From NCBI GenBank assembly GCA_047967505.1, contig CM106540.1: DNA of 64,000 nucleotides; one strand, written 5' to 3'. Position numbers and translations under genes: made by a program. Source of the DNA: Dipteris shenzhenensis (Eukaryota; Polypodiophyta; Polypodiopsida; Gleicheniales). Below, in pieces: positions 22,040 through 34,271 of the stretch; the stretch's first letter is position 1, and each line of letters starts with the position of its first letter. The notes beneath the pieces were generated by a model. The model was given only the letters and a program-made list of their open reading frames with translations, searched no databases and had not been told where the DNA came from.

Positions 22040-25000
22040 AGAGCGGGATTAAAAGGATCATGAATCAAAGAAAGTGAGAAGTTGTGAATTTAAAAAAAAA
22101 CTAGACTATTCGAATCCAAGACCATTGAACAAATACCAAAGAAGTGGGCATTGCATTTTTCTCTCTGTTATAAAGCTTTTTGCTTTATATCTTCTGCAAA
22201 AAATTTGCATTTGAAATGGCAACTCTAGAAAGAGATGAACTAGTTAGGAAGAGCAAAGAAAGGGCTAGAAAAGGAAAAGCTATAGTCGGAGAAGAAATAT
22301 ATGAGGAAGTACATAACGAAACTCAAGAGGATAACATGGAAATGGAAGACATAGACTACAGTGATTATGGAATTCCGTATACGGAGTTCACTAAACTTGA
22401 AAGTCGAATGCATAACATTGAAATGCAATTAGGAGCTATAAATGATACATTGAAGTCCCTAATTGAAGCCATAACCAAGTTATCTGATTCTCAATCTATA
22501 ACTCCTATGGAAAAATCACCGAGTCCTCCTAATCAAGTTGAGAGGTATACCTCTTGATGACGGGCTCTCGACTTAGAGAAACCTCTAGCATTCTTAAGGA
22601 CTTAAAACCACCAATTTTCAATGGGGAAGAAAAGGAGCATAATAAAGATGTGATTCATGTGTTCTTGCAAAAATTGCAAGACTATCATCGACTTAGGAAT
22701 ACCCCTCTTGAAAATCAAGTCATGGGAGCAAGTCTTTCCCTAGGAAACAAGGCCTATAAATGGTAGATGAGCCTCAGAGAAAGTGATAGAATTCCTAGGT
22801 ATTAGATGAGCTTGAACAAGTCTTCTTAAAAGAGTTTTTATTGAAAAATGAACTAGAAAGAGCATGGGAGGCTTGGGACAATTGCATTGTGGGTAAAAAT
22901 ACTCTAGTCCACTATATAGCAAATTATAGGGAGGCAGTCCTTAAGATGAAAGGAATTGATAATTTCCAGAAAATAAGGGGTTTCGTGAGACATCTCAAAG
23001 ACATTTATAAGGTTGAATTCTCCCATAACCTTTGCAGAAGCAATTAAGTATGCCTAAATATACGATGATACGATGGGGAAATCCAAAGTTAGAACTTCAA
23101 AACAAACAATTTTTGTTCCTAAGTTCAACAAATTTCCCAATTTGAAAAAGGAAGGGGTACTTTAAGAAGGAGGCTTCTAAGGCACCACCTAAGAAACCTC
23201 AAATACAAACATATCCTCTCTTGAAGAAAGTGGATTATGAAAGGGCCAAGTAGGAAAATCCTTGCTTCAAATGTTTGGGCAAAGACCATGCTACTTGGAA
23301 CTCCCCTAAAAATAAACAAGTAGGAGCTAAAGCCCCAAATGGACCTCCACAAAAACAAGTACATGTAATGTAGGTGTTGTCGCTTAATGGTACTGAAAAG
23401 CACACTGAGGTGGAGGTCTATCATGAGGATATTGTCTATCATCAGCAATGCGGATTCCACCTTTGGTCCTCATGATTTAATAAGGCTGCATGGAAAAATA
23501 AAGAGGAAAAGGTAAGAGTGATGGTTGATGATAGTGCAACACATAATTTCTTGAACTAAGAAATTAAAATTACCCGAGAGCCCCAAGTGCCCATGCAAAG
23601 GGCAGTGAAAAAGGTTTGGGACACCATGATACATGGTGTAGAGGTGGATATTCAAGGCTACCGGGATGCCTTGGATTTCCAAATTATGCAGCGATTGAAC
23701 TGATGTTGTTCTTAGTCAAGAATGGTTATATAGTCTTGGGCATAGCTTACAGCTGAGTTATCTTAATAACTCCATTATGTTTGAAAAAGATGGTAGAGTC
23801 TTCTAGATTTAGGGAGAACATGATGTGCCCAACTCTCCTCTTCTTTGTTTGATGGAATTGGAACGATTGCTACACCAACAAGAATGCGAGGTATATATTT
23901 GTGAACTTACTTTTATCGGTGTTTTCATGTCTTCTGCATCAGAAAGAAGTAATCTTGTTTTTTATAATGTTGAAAAGTATAAATCTTATTTTAATGATTT
24001 AATGGTTGAATTTAAAGATGTTTTTTTGGCTAATTTGGCAGATAATTTACCCCCTGAGAGAGAAGTAGATCGTATAATAGACTTAATTCCTAAATCAACC
24101 CCTATTTGCAAACCCTCATATAGGCTTAGTCAAACGGAGGAACTTGAGGTCAAAAGACAATTAACTGAATACCTTAGGAAGGAGAAAATTCAACCAAGTA
24201 GCTCACCTTGGTCCACACCAATTTTACTGGTAAAAATAAGGATGGTAGTATGCGTTTATGCATAGATTATCGAGCATTAAATGAAATCACCATTAAAGAT
24301 AAGTATCATATGCCTCGTATTAATGAGCTCTTTGATCAATTACAAGGGGAAAAGTATTTTACTAAAATTAATTTAAGGTCATGATATCACCAAGTACAAA
24401 TTAGAGAAGAGGATGAACCTAAAACATCATTTCGTACTAGGTATGGGCATTATTAGTTTAAGCTAATGCCATTTGCATTAACAAATGCTCTAGCAACTTT
24501 CATGACACTTATGAATGGTGTCTTAAGACCATATTTAGGGAAATTTGTTGTAGTATTTTTAGATGATATCCTTATTTATAGTAAAACTAAAAAAAAGCAT
24601 TTGAAACATTTGCAAAAAGTGTTCCAGCTACTTAGAGATAATTCAATTTTTGCTAAAGAATCCAAGTGTGAATTCTTTGCAAAAGAAGTAAAGAACTTGG
24701 GACATAATTTATCCAAAGAAGGGGTTCGTATGGATCCTTAAAAGGTAAGGGTCATACAAATCTAGAAGAATTAAAGATATTCTTGGCTTTGTCTAGAGTC
24801 TATTGGAGATTCATCTAAGATTATGCTAAGATTGCTTTTTCGATGACGTACCAGCATAAGGGGAAGGAAACACCTTCATATGGAATGAACATCAAAAAAA
24901 TAGCTTTGAAAAATTAAAAGTAGCTATAGCAACAACTCTTGTCTTAAAGGTAATGGATCCCAATGAACCATTCATGGTTGAGACAGATGCAGTGATTTTG

Positions 25001-25822
25001 CTATTGAAGCAGTACTTTTACAAAAGGGTTGACCAGTGGCTTTTAAAAGTAAGAAGTTAGACCATGCCCAATGGAATTACTCGGCATATGAGAAGGAGCT
25101 ATATGCTATGCTTAAACATAGAAAATCTAGATGGGTTGAACTAATGCAAGAGTTTGTTATACAATTGACATATCAAAAGGGGAAGTTTAATGTGGTAGCA
25201 GACTCTCTTAGCCAATAATGAATTGATTTTTACTCAATTTCAGAATGATTTCCTAAAGTGCTTAAAAGGGAAATGTGAGTTTGATCCTCACTTCTCTGAA
25301 ATATCGAAAAAATTTAGAAATAGAGATCTAACAAATCAAGAGGCTTTCACTCAAGAGTGACATGAAAATGGTGACACATCACAGGTTGGTGATAAAGGGC
25401 TCAAGTGGAAAAAATATACTATTGAGGATGGCTACCTACTCTATAAGGGTAGAGTATGTGTCCCAGATAATAATGACATTAGGCATCAAATTTTATTTGA
25501 GTGTCATGATAGTCCGAGTGCTAGACACCCAAGAATTTAGAAGATGTATGCGCTTCTAAAAAGGCAATTATTTTGGTCTGGAATAGGTAAGGACATCCAA
25601 GACTATGTATTGAATTGCCAAAAATGCCAGATCAATAAGACTGAATGCCTTAAGGTAGGAGGTCTCCTACACCCTTGGAGATTCCATTAGGCAAATGGGA
25701 ATGCATCTTCATGGATTTTATTGTGGGATTACGTAGGACATAGACGGGGCACAACTCTGTTGGGTAATTGTGGATCGGTTAACCACCAAGATGGCTCATG
25801 TTATTCCAACCAATGAAGATGT
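22040..25822 (+). mobile_element. Ty3/gypsy element, plus copy of the inverted pair (5'-truncated)
   Basis: Gag starts at ATG 22216 (MATLERDELVRKSKERARKG) and is broken by a stop and frameshift near 22555. The knuckle at about 23255 reads CFKCLGKDHATWNSP, with the last Cys changed to Ser. The protease region has VDDSATHNF. RT (23825-24740) has [19 protein letters not shown] and FLDDILIYSK. RNase H lies around 24950-25215 and the integrase N-terminus around 25600-25822 (QKCQINKTE, MDFIVGLRR, VIVDRLTTKMAHVIPTNEDV). No 5' LTR or PBS remains: the leader is lost left of about 22040. The family is shared with the minus copy at 26425-31430. Confidence 0.88.
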
Positions 25823-26300
25823 ACGTAACTTCATGCTCTATCCTGATCTCTTCTTATGCTATCTTTAGCTAACTTAAGCATTTGATTTATATCTTCAAGA
25901 AAGTCTTTGGTCGCATGAACCTTTTCTTTTTTGAGTCCCACTACCATTGAGGCTCTTGGTTGAAATCCATAGATCATCATGAATGAACTAAAACCTGTAG
26001 CAAAATGTTTGGCACTGTTACATGCAAATTATAATATGGGCAAATACTATTCCCAATTGGTTTTCTGTTTACTTACATATGCTCAAAGCATATTCTCGAT
26101 GATCTGATTGACCCTTTCAGCTTGACCATCACTCTGTGGATGATCCACAGTGCTCATATATAACATAGTTTCCAACCTCATAAACACAACCCTCCAAATA
26201 TGGATGTCAAATTTGCTATCCTGATCACTAACAATACCAGTTGGTATCCCATACAACCTATAGATATGCTCCACAAATAGATTTTCTAAATTGGGATTTT
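25823..26300 (-). other. Inverted internal segment of the plus gypsy integrase
   Basis: This block reads on the minus strand as the middle of the integrase: ENLFVEHIYRLYGIPTGIV, SDQDSKF, HPQSDGQAERVNQIIENM, FSSFMMIYGFQPRAS, then a DFLEDINQMLKLAKDSIRR segment. The plus strand on the left ends at PTNEDV. The plus strand on the right (26311 on) resumes at RRLEFEVNEKVYLKVP. Those are exactly the neighbours this segment would have if flipped, so it is best read as a ~480 bp inversion in place with little or no loss. Confidence 0.8.
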
Positions 26301-26424
26301 TAACAAACCCTCACTGTAGAAGGTTAGAGTTTGAAGTAAATGAGAAAGTCTACCTCAAGGTACCTGAATCTTCAGAATCCCTAAAGATAGGTAAATGTCC
26401 GAAGTTATCTCCTAGGCATTGTAG
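26301..26424 (+). pseudogene. Integrase C-terminus of the plus gypsy copy
   Basis: The plus frame reads RRLEFEVNEKVYLKVPE, then KCPKLSPRHC, the post-core domain of chromovirus-type integrases. It stops at the junction with the minus copy around 26420. Confidence 0.75.
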
Positions 26425-29400
26425 AGTAGATAGCCATCTTCAATAGTATATTTTTTCCACTTGAGTCCTTTATCACCAACCTATGGTGTGTCACCATTTC
26501 CATGCGACTCCTTAGTGAAAGCCTCTCGATTAGTTGGATCCCTGTTTTAATTGCTTTCCATATTTTAGAGACGTGAGGATCAAACTCACATTTCCCTTTA
26601 AGGACTCTAGGAAATCATTATGAAATTGAGTAAAACTCAATTCATTAACAATTGGCATTCGGCTAAGAGAGTCTACTACCACATTGAACTTCCCTTTCCT
26701 ATATGTCAATTGTATATCAAATTCTTGCATTAACTCAACCCATCTAGCTTTTCTACCTTGAAGCTCTAGCCGATTACAAATCCATTTAATGTTCTCCTGA
26801 TCAAAGATGATCTCAAATTTTGCACTAGATAAGTAGTGCCTCCACTTCTTTAAAGCATAGACTATAGCATATAGTTCCTTCTCATATGCTGAGTAATTCT
26901 ATTGGGCATGATCTAACCTTTTACTTTCAAAAGCCACTGGGTCGACCTTTTTGTATTAGTACCACCCCAACAGCAAAATCACTGGCATTTGTCTCAACCA
27001 CAAATGCTTCATTATATCCACTACTTTTAAGATAGGAGCTACCACTATAGCTACCTTTAATTTTTCAAAACTTCTCTTTTGAGGTTCATCCCATATGAAG
27101 GTGCTTCCCTTCCCCTTAAGCTGTCCGTCATTGGAACAGCAATCCTAGTGTAATCTTGAATGAATCTCCTATAGAATCTTGACAAACCTAAGAATATCTG
27201 TAATTCTTCTAGATTTGTAGGATGTGGCCATTCCAATATAGCCCTTATTTTATCAGGGTCCATACGAACCCCTTCTTGGGATATTATATGTCCCAAGTAT
27301 TTCACTTCTTTTGCAAAGAATTCACATTTGGATCCTTTAGCAAAGAGTGAATTATCTCTATGTAGTTGGAACACGTTTTGCAAATGTTCCAAATGCCTTT
27401 TCCTGGTTTTACTATGAATAAGGATATCGTCTAGAAATACTACAACAAATTTTCCCAGATATGGCCTTAAGACACTATTCATAAGTATCATGAAAGTTCT
27501 TGGAGCATTTGCTTAGCATTTGTTAATCCAAATGGCATTATTTTAAATCGATAATGCCCATACCTAGTACGAAATGATGTCTTAGGGACATCCTCTTCTC
27601 TAATTCATACTTGGTGATATCTTGATCTTAAATCAATTTTAGTAAAGTATTTTGCCTCTTGCGATTGATCAAAGAGCTCATCAATGCGAGGCATAGGATA
27701 CTTATGTTTTATGGTGATTTTATTTAGTGCTTGGTAACTATGCATAAATGCATAGTACCATCCTTTTTCTTTACTAGTAAAACTGGTGCAGACCAAGGTG
27801 AGCTACTTGTTTGGATTTGGCCCTTCCTAAGATATTCGATTAACTGTCTTTCAACCTCACATTCCTCCATTTGACTAAGCCTATATGGGGGTTTACAAAT
27901 AGGGGTAGATCCAGGAATCAAATCTATTTTATGATCTACTTCTCTCTCAGGAGGTAAACCATCAGGTAGATTAGACTAAAAAATATCTTTAAATTCAAAC
28001 ATTAAATCATTGAAAGAAGATTTATACTTTTTAACATTATCAAGAACAACATTACTTCTTTGTAATGCAGAAGACATAAAATCACCAATAAAAGTAAGTT
28101 CACAAAGATATACCTCGCATTCTTCTTGGTATAGTAGTCGTTCCAATTCCATCGAACAAATAAGAGGAGAGTTAGGCGCATCATGTTCTCCTTGAATCTG
28201 GAAGACTCTACCCTCTTTTTCAAACATAATGGAGTTATTAAGATAACTCCTCTGTAAGCTATGCCCAAGACTATACAGCCATTCTCAACCAAACACTACA
28301 TCTGTTCGGTCGAGATGCATGATTTGGAAATCCAAGGCATCCTGATAGCCTTGAATATCCACCTCTACACCATATATCATGGTGTCCCAAACTTTTTTAT
28401 CACTGCCCTTTGCCAAAGACACCACGTATTTATGGGCACTAGGACTCTCAGGCAATTTTAATTTCTTAACTACGAGTGGTTTAAGAAATTATGTGTTGCA
28501 CTATCATCAGCCATCACTCTTACTCTTTGCCCCTTAATTTTTCCATGCATCCTCATTAAATCATGAGGACCAAAGGTGGGCTACCACATTGTCAATGATA
28601 GATAGCACATGTGGGTGCTATCCTCATGATAGACCTCTACCTCAATGTACTTTTCAATACCATTAAGAAGCAACACTTGCATCGCATGCACTTGTCTTTG
28701 TGGAGGTCTATTTGGGGCTTTAGCTCCTGCTGGTTTATTTCTAGGGCAATTCCAAGCAGCATGGTCTTAGCCCAAACATTTGAAGCAAAGATTTTCTTGC
28801 CTGGCCCTTTCATAATCCTCTTTCTTCAAGAGAGGATAATTTTGTGTTTGAGGTTTCTTAGGTGGTGCCTGAGGAACCTCCTTCTTAAAGTGCCCCTTCC
28901 TTTTCAAATTAGGAAATTTATTGAACTTTGGAACAAAACCTATTTGCTCTGAAGTTCCGATTCTGAATTCCCCCGTCATACCATCGTATATTTGGGCATA
29001 CTTAATGGCTTCCTTAAAGGTTTTAGGAGAATTTCTTTTCACCTCAACCTTATGTCTTTGAGACCTCTCACAAAACCCCTTATCTTTTGGAATTCATCAA
29101 TTCCCTTTAGCTTAAGGACTGCCTTCCTATAGTTCTGGACTAGAGTGTTTTTACCCATAGTTCAATTGTCCCAAGTCTCCTATGCTCTTTCTAATTCATT
29201 TTCTGGTAAAAACTCTTTTCAAACTCAGTCCAATATCTATGAATTCTATCACTCTTCCTGAGGCTCATCCATCATTTATAGGCTTTATTTCCAAGGGAAA
29301 GACTTGCTTCCATGACTTGATTTTCAAGAGGTGTATTCCTGATTCGGTGGAAGTCTTGCCACTTTTGCAAGAACGTATTAATCGAATCTTTATTATGCTC

Positions 29401-30377
29401 CTTTTCTTCCCCATTGAAAATTGGCGGTTTTAAGTCCTTAAGGATGTTCGAGGTTTCTCTAAGTTGAGAGGTGGACCTCTCAACTTGATTAGGAGGAATC
29501 GGTGATTTTTCAATAATAGATACCGATTGAGAATCGACTATCTTAGTTATAGCTTCAGCTAAGGTTTTTAGTGTTTCACTGATAACTCCTAGCTGTGTTT
29601 CTATATTTTGTGTTCGAGTATCAAGTTTAGTGAATTCCGTATATAGAATTCCATAATCACCGTAGTCTATGTCCTCCATCTCCACATCATCCTCTTGATT
29701 TTTAGTTTGTACCTCCTCATGTGTTTCCTCGATTAATGCTTTTCCCTTTCTAGCCCTTTCCTTGGCCTCCCTAATCATACCATCCCTTTCTGGAGTGGTC
29801 ATTATAAAGACGTATATTTTCCAGAAATTATAAAGCAAAGCGCTTTGTGTCAGAGAGAAAAATGTGATGCCCACTTCCTTGGTATTTGTTCGAGGCATTG
29901 GATTTGTCTTGAAAGTTGTCTCGCTTTCTTTGATTCGTGCCTTCTCACTTTCTTTCCATTCATAATCCTTCGATCCTGCTTCTTCCGTTTCCCTCAATGT
30001 AGACATTTGAACTTCTTGACACCTTCTTCTTCTTTCAATTTGTTGAGGCTAAGGAGTTTTGGAAGAAGAAGAGGGTGAAAAGACTTTGAAAAGAGAGGGG
30101 GGCTTTAGACTTTAGAGAGGGGTATAAAAGAAGGAAAGTGAGATGGCTTTTTTAAAGGTTTTGAAAACCTTAGACTACGTGGCTTTTTTTTTTCTTTTAA
30201 AGGTTTTTAAATCTTAGGATGATGTGGCAACGGCCTCCCTTTCTTCTTTGTGTCTCTGGTTACGTAGGTCGAAAGGCATCGTACGCAAATCGCCTCTCTG
30301 CCAATCACTTGTGTCCTTCTATTCTTCTTTCCCACTCATCATCACGCCAGTTATCAGCATCTGTTCCAAGGAAGTGA

Positions 30378-30660
30378 GTGCCTCCTCTAAGCGCATTATC
30401 TCCCAGCCATGCTCCTCTTGTGGATTTGTTGTCTGCAGATCGTCTATCCATCAAAGCATTCTGCATCACTACCTCCTTCTGTATTACTACACTTTCCCTC
30501 TATATTCTTCTGTTAGGTCGAATTCCGAAACAGCTTATGAGCGACTGCAACTGTGAGTGTGCCATCTGCTTGAGCTTCTTCACTGACCAGGATTCTCTCA
30601 GAGTTTTGCCAACGCAAGGAGACTATATCCCCCACCGGATAGATCAGACTGGTGCATTCT
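30378..30660 (+). pseudogene. RING-H2 (ATL-like E3 ligase) domain fragment inside the gypsy leader
   Basis: Plus-strand frame, antisense to the gypsy element. A hydrophobic segment (LSLYILLLG) is followed by RIPKQLMSD, then CECAICLSFFTDQDSLRVLP. This is the first half of a RING-H2 finger of the plant ATL family (C-A-I-C-L-S-x-F-x-D----LRVLP). The second half is decayed: TQGDYIPHRIDQ stands where C-G-H-x-F-H-x-x-C-I-D is expected, so most zinc ligands are lost. The order transmembrane segment then RING fits ATL proteins. It looks like a host-gene piece captured by, or a target site of, the retroelement. Chance similarity is possible but unlikely over 18 residues. Confidence 0.5.
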
Positions 30661-30996
30661 TTTTATTTACAATTGTAGAGTATTCCCGTGGAATGGGGCT
30701 TAATGAGGAGACACTGGAAAGTCCTTTATATAGTAGTTGCTCGAGGCAGTGGCTATTGAAGGCCTGTTATCTCCTCGTATGACATTCGGGATAATCTATA
30801 GTAGATTAATGATGAAGCCCCTCTTTCTAGCACGACCGACCAATTTTGCTTTCAAAAGTACCCTTGGACTACACAAAGCATATGCTGCAAGCCTTCACGT
30901 AACTGTTTGCCAAACAGCGTGGGTGATTATCAACAGTGCCTATTATTGAAAGTGATTAGTTTTGCTCTGTCGAACTCATTCACTCCTCATGCCTAT

Positions 30997-31008
30997 GCTC
31001 TGATACCA
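30997..31008 (-). other. Primer binding site of the minus gypsy element
   Basis: The minus strand reads TGGTATCAGAGC (tRNA-iMet complement), one base inside the start of the putative LTR at 31010. Confidence 0.85.
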
Positions 31009-31009
31009 A

Positions 31010-31430
31010 TGTTGCGACACCTCAAAGAAGGGCTCAGGTCTCCATAAACCACCCTGCCATGGATTCCCCTTTTAGTCACATGAACTTTCCTTTCTTCAAG
31101 TTCCTTCTAGAATCCTCCCTCCTAGCCCAGTGCCTGCCACATGGTGTTCTCTTGAGTGCCATGTGTCCATTTAGACCTTAGAGTCTCTATGCCCATTTAG
31201 GCCTTACTTATGCACTCCGTATTGATGCAAGCACTGTTGAGCCCTCTAGTTTCCCGCTTCACCACCATAACTACACTAGACGATTCTAGGATTATGGCTG
31301 ACGTAACAGAGCAGCTCCTATGCATAGGTTGCTCGTAGCATATGGGTTGTTTTCATATGTTCATTAAGTCTAAGTTTTCTACTCAATCACTAAAGCAGGA
31401 CTTCTAGCTACGATGTGATGTTAGAAAACA
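31010..31430 (-). repeat. Putative 5' LTR of the minus gypsy element
   Basis: Starts TGTTGCGACA next to the PBS. The outer end is uncertain. AGAAAACA at 31430 gives a TGTT...AACA boundary and a 421 bp LTR. No partner LTR is present to confirm it. Confidence 0.45.
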
Positions 31431-31756
31431 AGGTTAGCTCTCGTAGAGAGACAAGCCAACGCAGCTGAATGCTCCCACAAAACTCAAGACTTACACAGAG
31501 ATGATTTGTTGAAAACATAAACACTTATAGATCCATAGAAAGTGCTCCGAAATGGTCCCAAAACTTACATCTGAGACATGCCCTATTTGTAGGTTAGACA
31601 TTACATCAATGGCTTTCTCAAATTGAAGTATTAGGTGGTACATGAAGTCCACCAATTGAGCTTGGTGAAAGCAAGTAGCAGCATATTGAGCCATATAGAT
31701 ACTAGTGTAGCTTGCTCAACGCTTGTCTCACCTTGGTCAAAGTTTTCCTAGTAGAA
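31431..31756. other. No gene recognised
   Basis: A 67-codon minus-strand frame (31491-31694) has no recognisable features. Confidence 0.35.
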
Positions 31757-32350
31757 TTTCTACCAGGGTAGCTCCTTGGCGACACCATGGTTTTCTATTG
31801 TTAACCTTGGAATTGGATTTATTCTCTTCATTTACATTGTTGTCCCAACAACATATTGGGGAGATGCATATCAGGCAAGAATTTTTGCATTATTTTCAAG
31901 TCAGTTGTGCACAAATAGAGGGAACAAGTACGATACTAGTGGTGTGATGACAATAGATTATTACCTTTGATGCCTAGGTGTAAAAAATGTATAGGAGTTT
32001 GTATATGAACACATTTTTTGCTCTTTCCATTGGGTTTGGGCTCGTAGGAATTGCAGGTACTCTTACTCATGTGACTTTGTCCCATGGGAAGGAATCCTTC
32101 AACATAGCCAGTCTCCTTTGATGGACCAAAAATCAGAGGTGCACCTGCAATTGATGAGACAGTATATGGAGGTACCTCAGAGCTATTGGTTTGTCATTTT
32201 GTTGGTGGTTAGCCTTGCACTCTCCCTCTCATGGTGTCCATTATATGGGAGGATGCTGTTTGACTACCTTGGTGGGGTGTATTTTTGGCATGTGGTATTT
32301 CATCACTTTTTACCCTTCCCATTGGAGTAATCACAGCAACAACTAATTAG
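31757..32350 (+). pseudogene. Oligopeptide transporter (OPT family) fragment
   Basis: The plus strand reads, with frameshifts and a stop near 31970, a continuous piece of a plant OPT. It includes LATPWFSIVNLGIGFILFIY, VPTTYWGDAYQARIF, LFSSQL, MNTFFALSIGFGLVGIAG, LTHVTLSHGKES, LMRQYMEVPQSYWF and finally LPIGVITATTN. These are consecutive OPT membrane and loop motifs (THV-LFHG, KEVPQWW, GVITATTNQ). Roughly 200 of the ~700-750 residues of the family are present. No introns are seen within the piece and both ends are missing, so it is non-functional. It may be a captured or retro-copied fragment. Confidence 0.82.
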
Positions 32351-33221
32351 GGTTGTGTCTTGCTGGCTACAATGCCCTACTCTAGAATTCTTAATTAATT
32401 GTTTGATATTTTTGACATTTGATTCCGAATAGCTTTAGTTATTTAATTAGCTTGAGTTATTTGAGAAATTGGCATTCAAAAGGGATTGGATCTATGGCTT
32501 ATCATGGGATAGATAGTCTTTGATGGCTTCTATAGTTTTGTATTGTCCTGACTCAATGTATTTCAGCAACTTTGTTTTATATTAAATAAAGCACATTGCC
32601 TAAAGATGGACCGACTGCTCATATCTTTTAGTTACAGCAGTTTATTGAACTTTTTGACTTCTTTAAATTAGAAGTTGACCCTTGTTTTGTCCAACCAGCT
32701 TTCACTACTGCTGTACCTATGGTACTATTGTCTCTACTTTCTATTCTCAATAGGTTGCCTCTGAGTTAACCCTACCCGATCAATTTTTGAGACGTTTTTT
32801 ACTACTGTTTGGGGATTTATACACATATTTGTGGGATTTGGACTTGGTTAGAAAAAAGAGAAGACTTGGTTCACTCAGAAGCAAGAATGATTGTGCTATG
32901 GGTCTTCATACTTGGTTTTATGTAATAACTTTTGTTAGTAAGCAGCTATGTGTGCATTGGTTGAGCAATAGAACTTCGGGCTCCTTCTTGACATTTTTCA
33001 AGAACATATTGAAAGCGAATCTCGATGTGGTCCATAGACATTTCCTTGTTGAGTTTAGGTCTTTCTAATGTGGGAACTGACTCAAAGCATGTAGATTATG
33101 ATTTGAGTCAAGTGGAAGAAATGGGTAGAATATCCATTAGGTGAGTGAGATTTCCAAAGATTTTATATTGTTCTTGAGCCTTCCCAAGTCTCTACCTTAT
33201 TCTTATATTTCTCGAAGAACT
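32351..33221. other. No gene recognised
   Basis: The remainder of the OPT gene does not continue here. A 93-codon plus frame (32787-33068) has no recognisable motif. Confidence 0.4.
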
Positions 33222-33645
33222 GAAGTTGCAAAAAAGTTTGGACATCTAGTTTGCAACCTAGATATCTCTCAATCCTTGAGGATTTGCAGTCTGAAACCAC
33301 TTGAAAAGTTGTAGATATACGAATAAGCTACAACTTTGCTTTCGGAAGCAAATCGATCCAAGATTTATAACAAAAGTTATGGTGCTGTCAAAATAGCCAA
33401 AAGTTGTTTTTGCTTCAGCCAAGAAAATGCCTTGAAATTGCAAAAAGTTTTTGGAGAGTTAATTTGCAACCTGATTATCTCTCAATATTTGGGGATTTGC
33501 ATTATGAGTCCAACTGAGAAGTTGTACATGTATGAATAAGGTACAAGTTTTCTTTTGGAAGCAAACCCATTTGACATTTATAACAAAAGTTATGATGCTG
33601 TCAAAATAGCCAAAAGTTGGTTTTGCTATAGCCTGGAAAATGCCT
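33222..33645. repeat. Tandem duplication, period about 212 bp, two copies
   Basis: Both copies carry TTTGCAACCT, TATCTCTCAAT, TTATAACAAAAGTTATG and GCTGTCAAAATAGCCAAAAG in the same order. Corresponding motifs are 212 bp apart (for example 33366 and 33578). Confidence 0.85.
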
Positions 33646-34271
33646 AGATCCTGCTCGATGTTGTTAAGCCTGTGCTCGAGAACCTTGCTAAAGTAGGGGT
33701 CTATCTGTTTTTCATTGGGCATGTTCTCGATGGTTGAGTTGTGTAAGTTTCTAGATATGAATGTAATATTCTTATGAGTGGTTATTCTTCAAAATTTATA
33801 GGTAGGGGCTTCTTTCTTCTTTAGTGTGCTTCAAGCCATTAGAATGATTTGGTTGGGGAGGGATTTCTCTCTTCTAGTGTTGCAATTTTGGCTATTCCCT
33901 AAAGTCCATCCTTTAGCATCTATGAGTTTATTTTTTGGGGATTGCTAGACCTATTGTCTTGGCTAGGTGGCGGGTTGGAGAGAATGGCTTTTGCCTTTGG
34001 AAAGATTCTGTTTATCCCTCCATTGATGAGAACTGAGTTCGATCACAAGTGAATGTGGATTTTGTGGGATCAGAGTCAAGATTGGTGGAGATCATGCTCT
34101 TAGATGGCCTGGTGCTTTAGATCAAGGTTTGTCTTGGAATTTTTGTTATATCTATAAAGTTACTACTCATTTTCTACACAATTGTCCCTCGACATAGTAG
34201 ACTACATCCCTTGTAAGGGCAGGCAAGATGCATGGAATGTAGGAAAAACCCTTTGATGAGCTGGTATTTGT
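33646..34271. other. No gene recognised
   Basis: Short random frames only. It possibly belongs to the LINE remnant that follows. Confidence 0.3.

Larger units (their letters stand above)
26425..31430 (-). mobile_element. Ty3/gypsy element, minus copy of the inverted pair, with PBS and 5' LTR
   Basis: From right to left: putative 5' LTR (31010-31430), PBS (30997-31008), a leader of about 1.1 kb, and gag from ATG 29802 (MTTPERDGMIREAKERARKG). The gag frame is open further upstream to 30006. The knuckle at about 28760-28800 keeps all its Cys/His residues. Then come protease (DDSATHNF, as in the plus copy), RT (27057-27920, with FLDDILIHSK and [10 protein letters not shown]-like residues), and RNase H (26530-27050). 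The copy ends at about 26425 in the linker before integrase, so integrase and the 3' LTR are gone. RT and RNase H have stops and shifts, so it is non-functional. Confidence 0.88.

Noticed and set aside
32787-33068. 93-codon plus frame as a continuation of the OPT transporter
   Set aside because: No OPT motif is present and the frame does not follow the GVITATTN segment in any phase.
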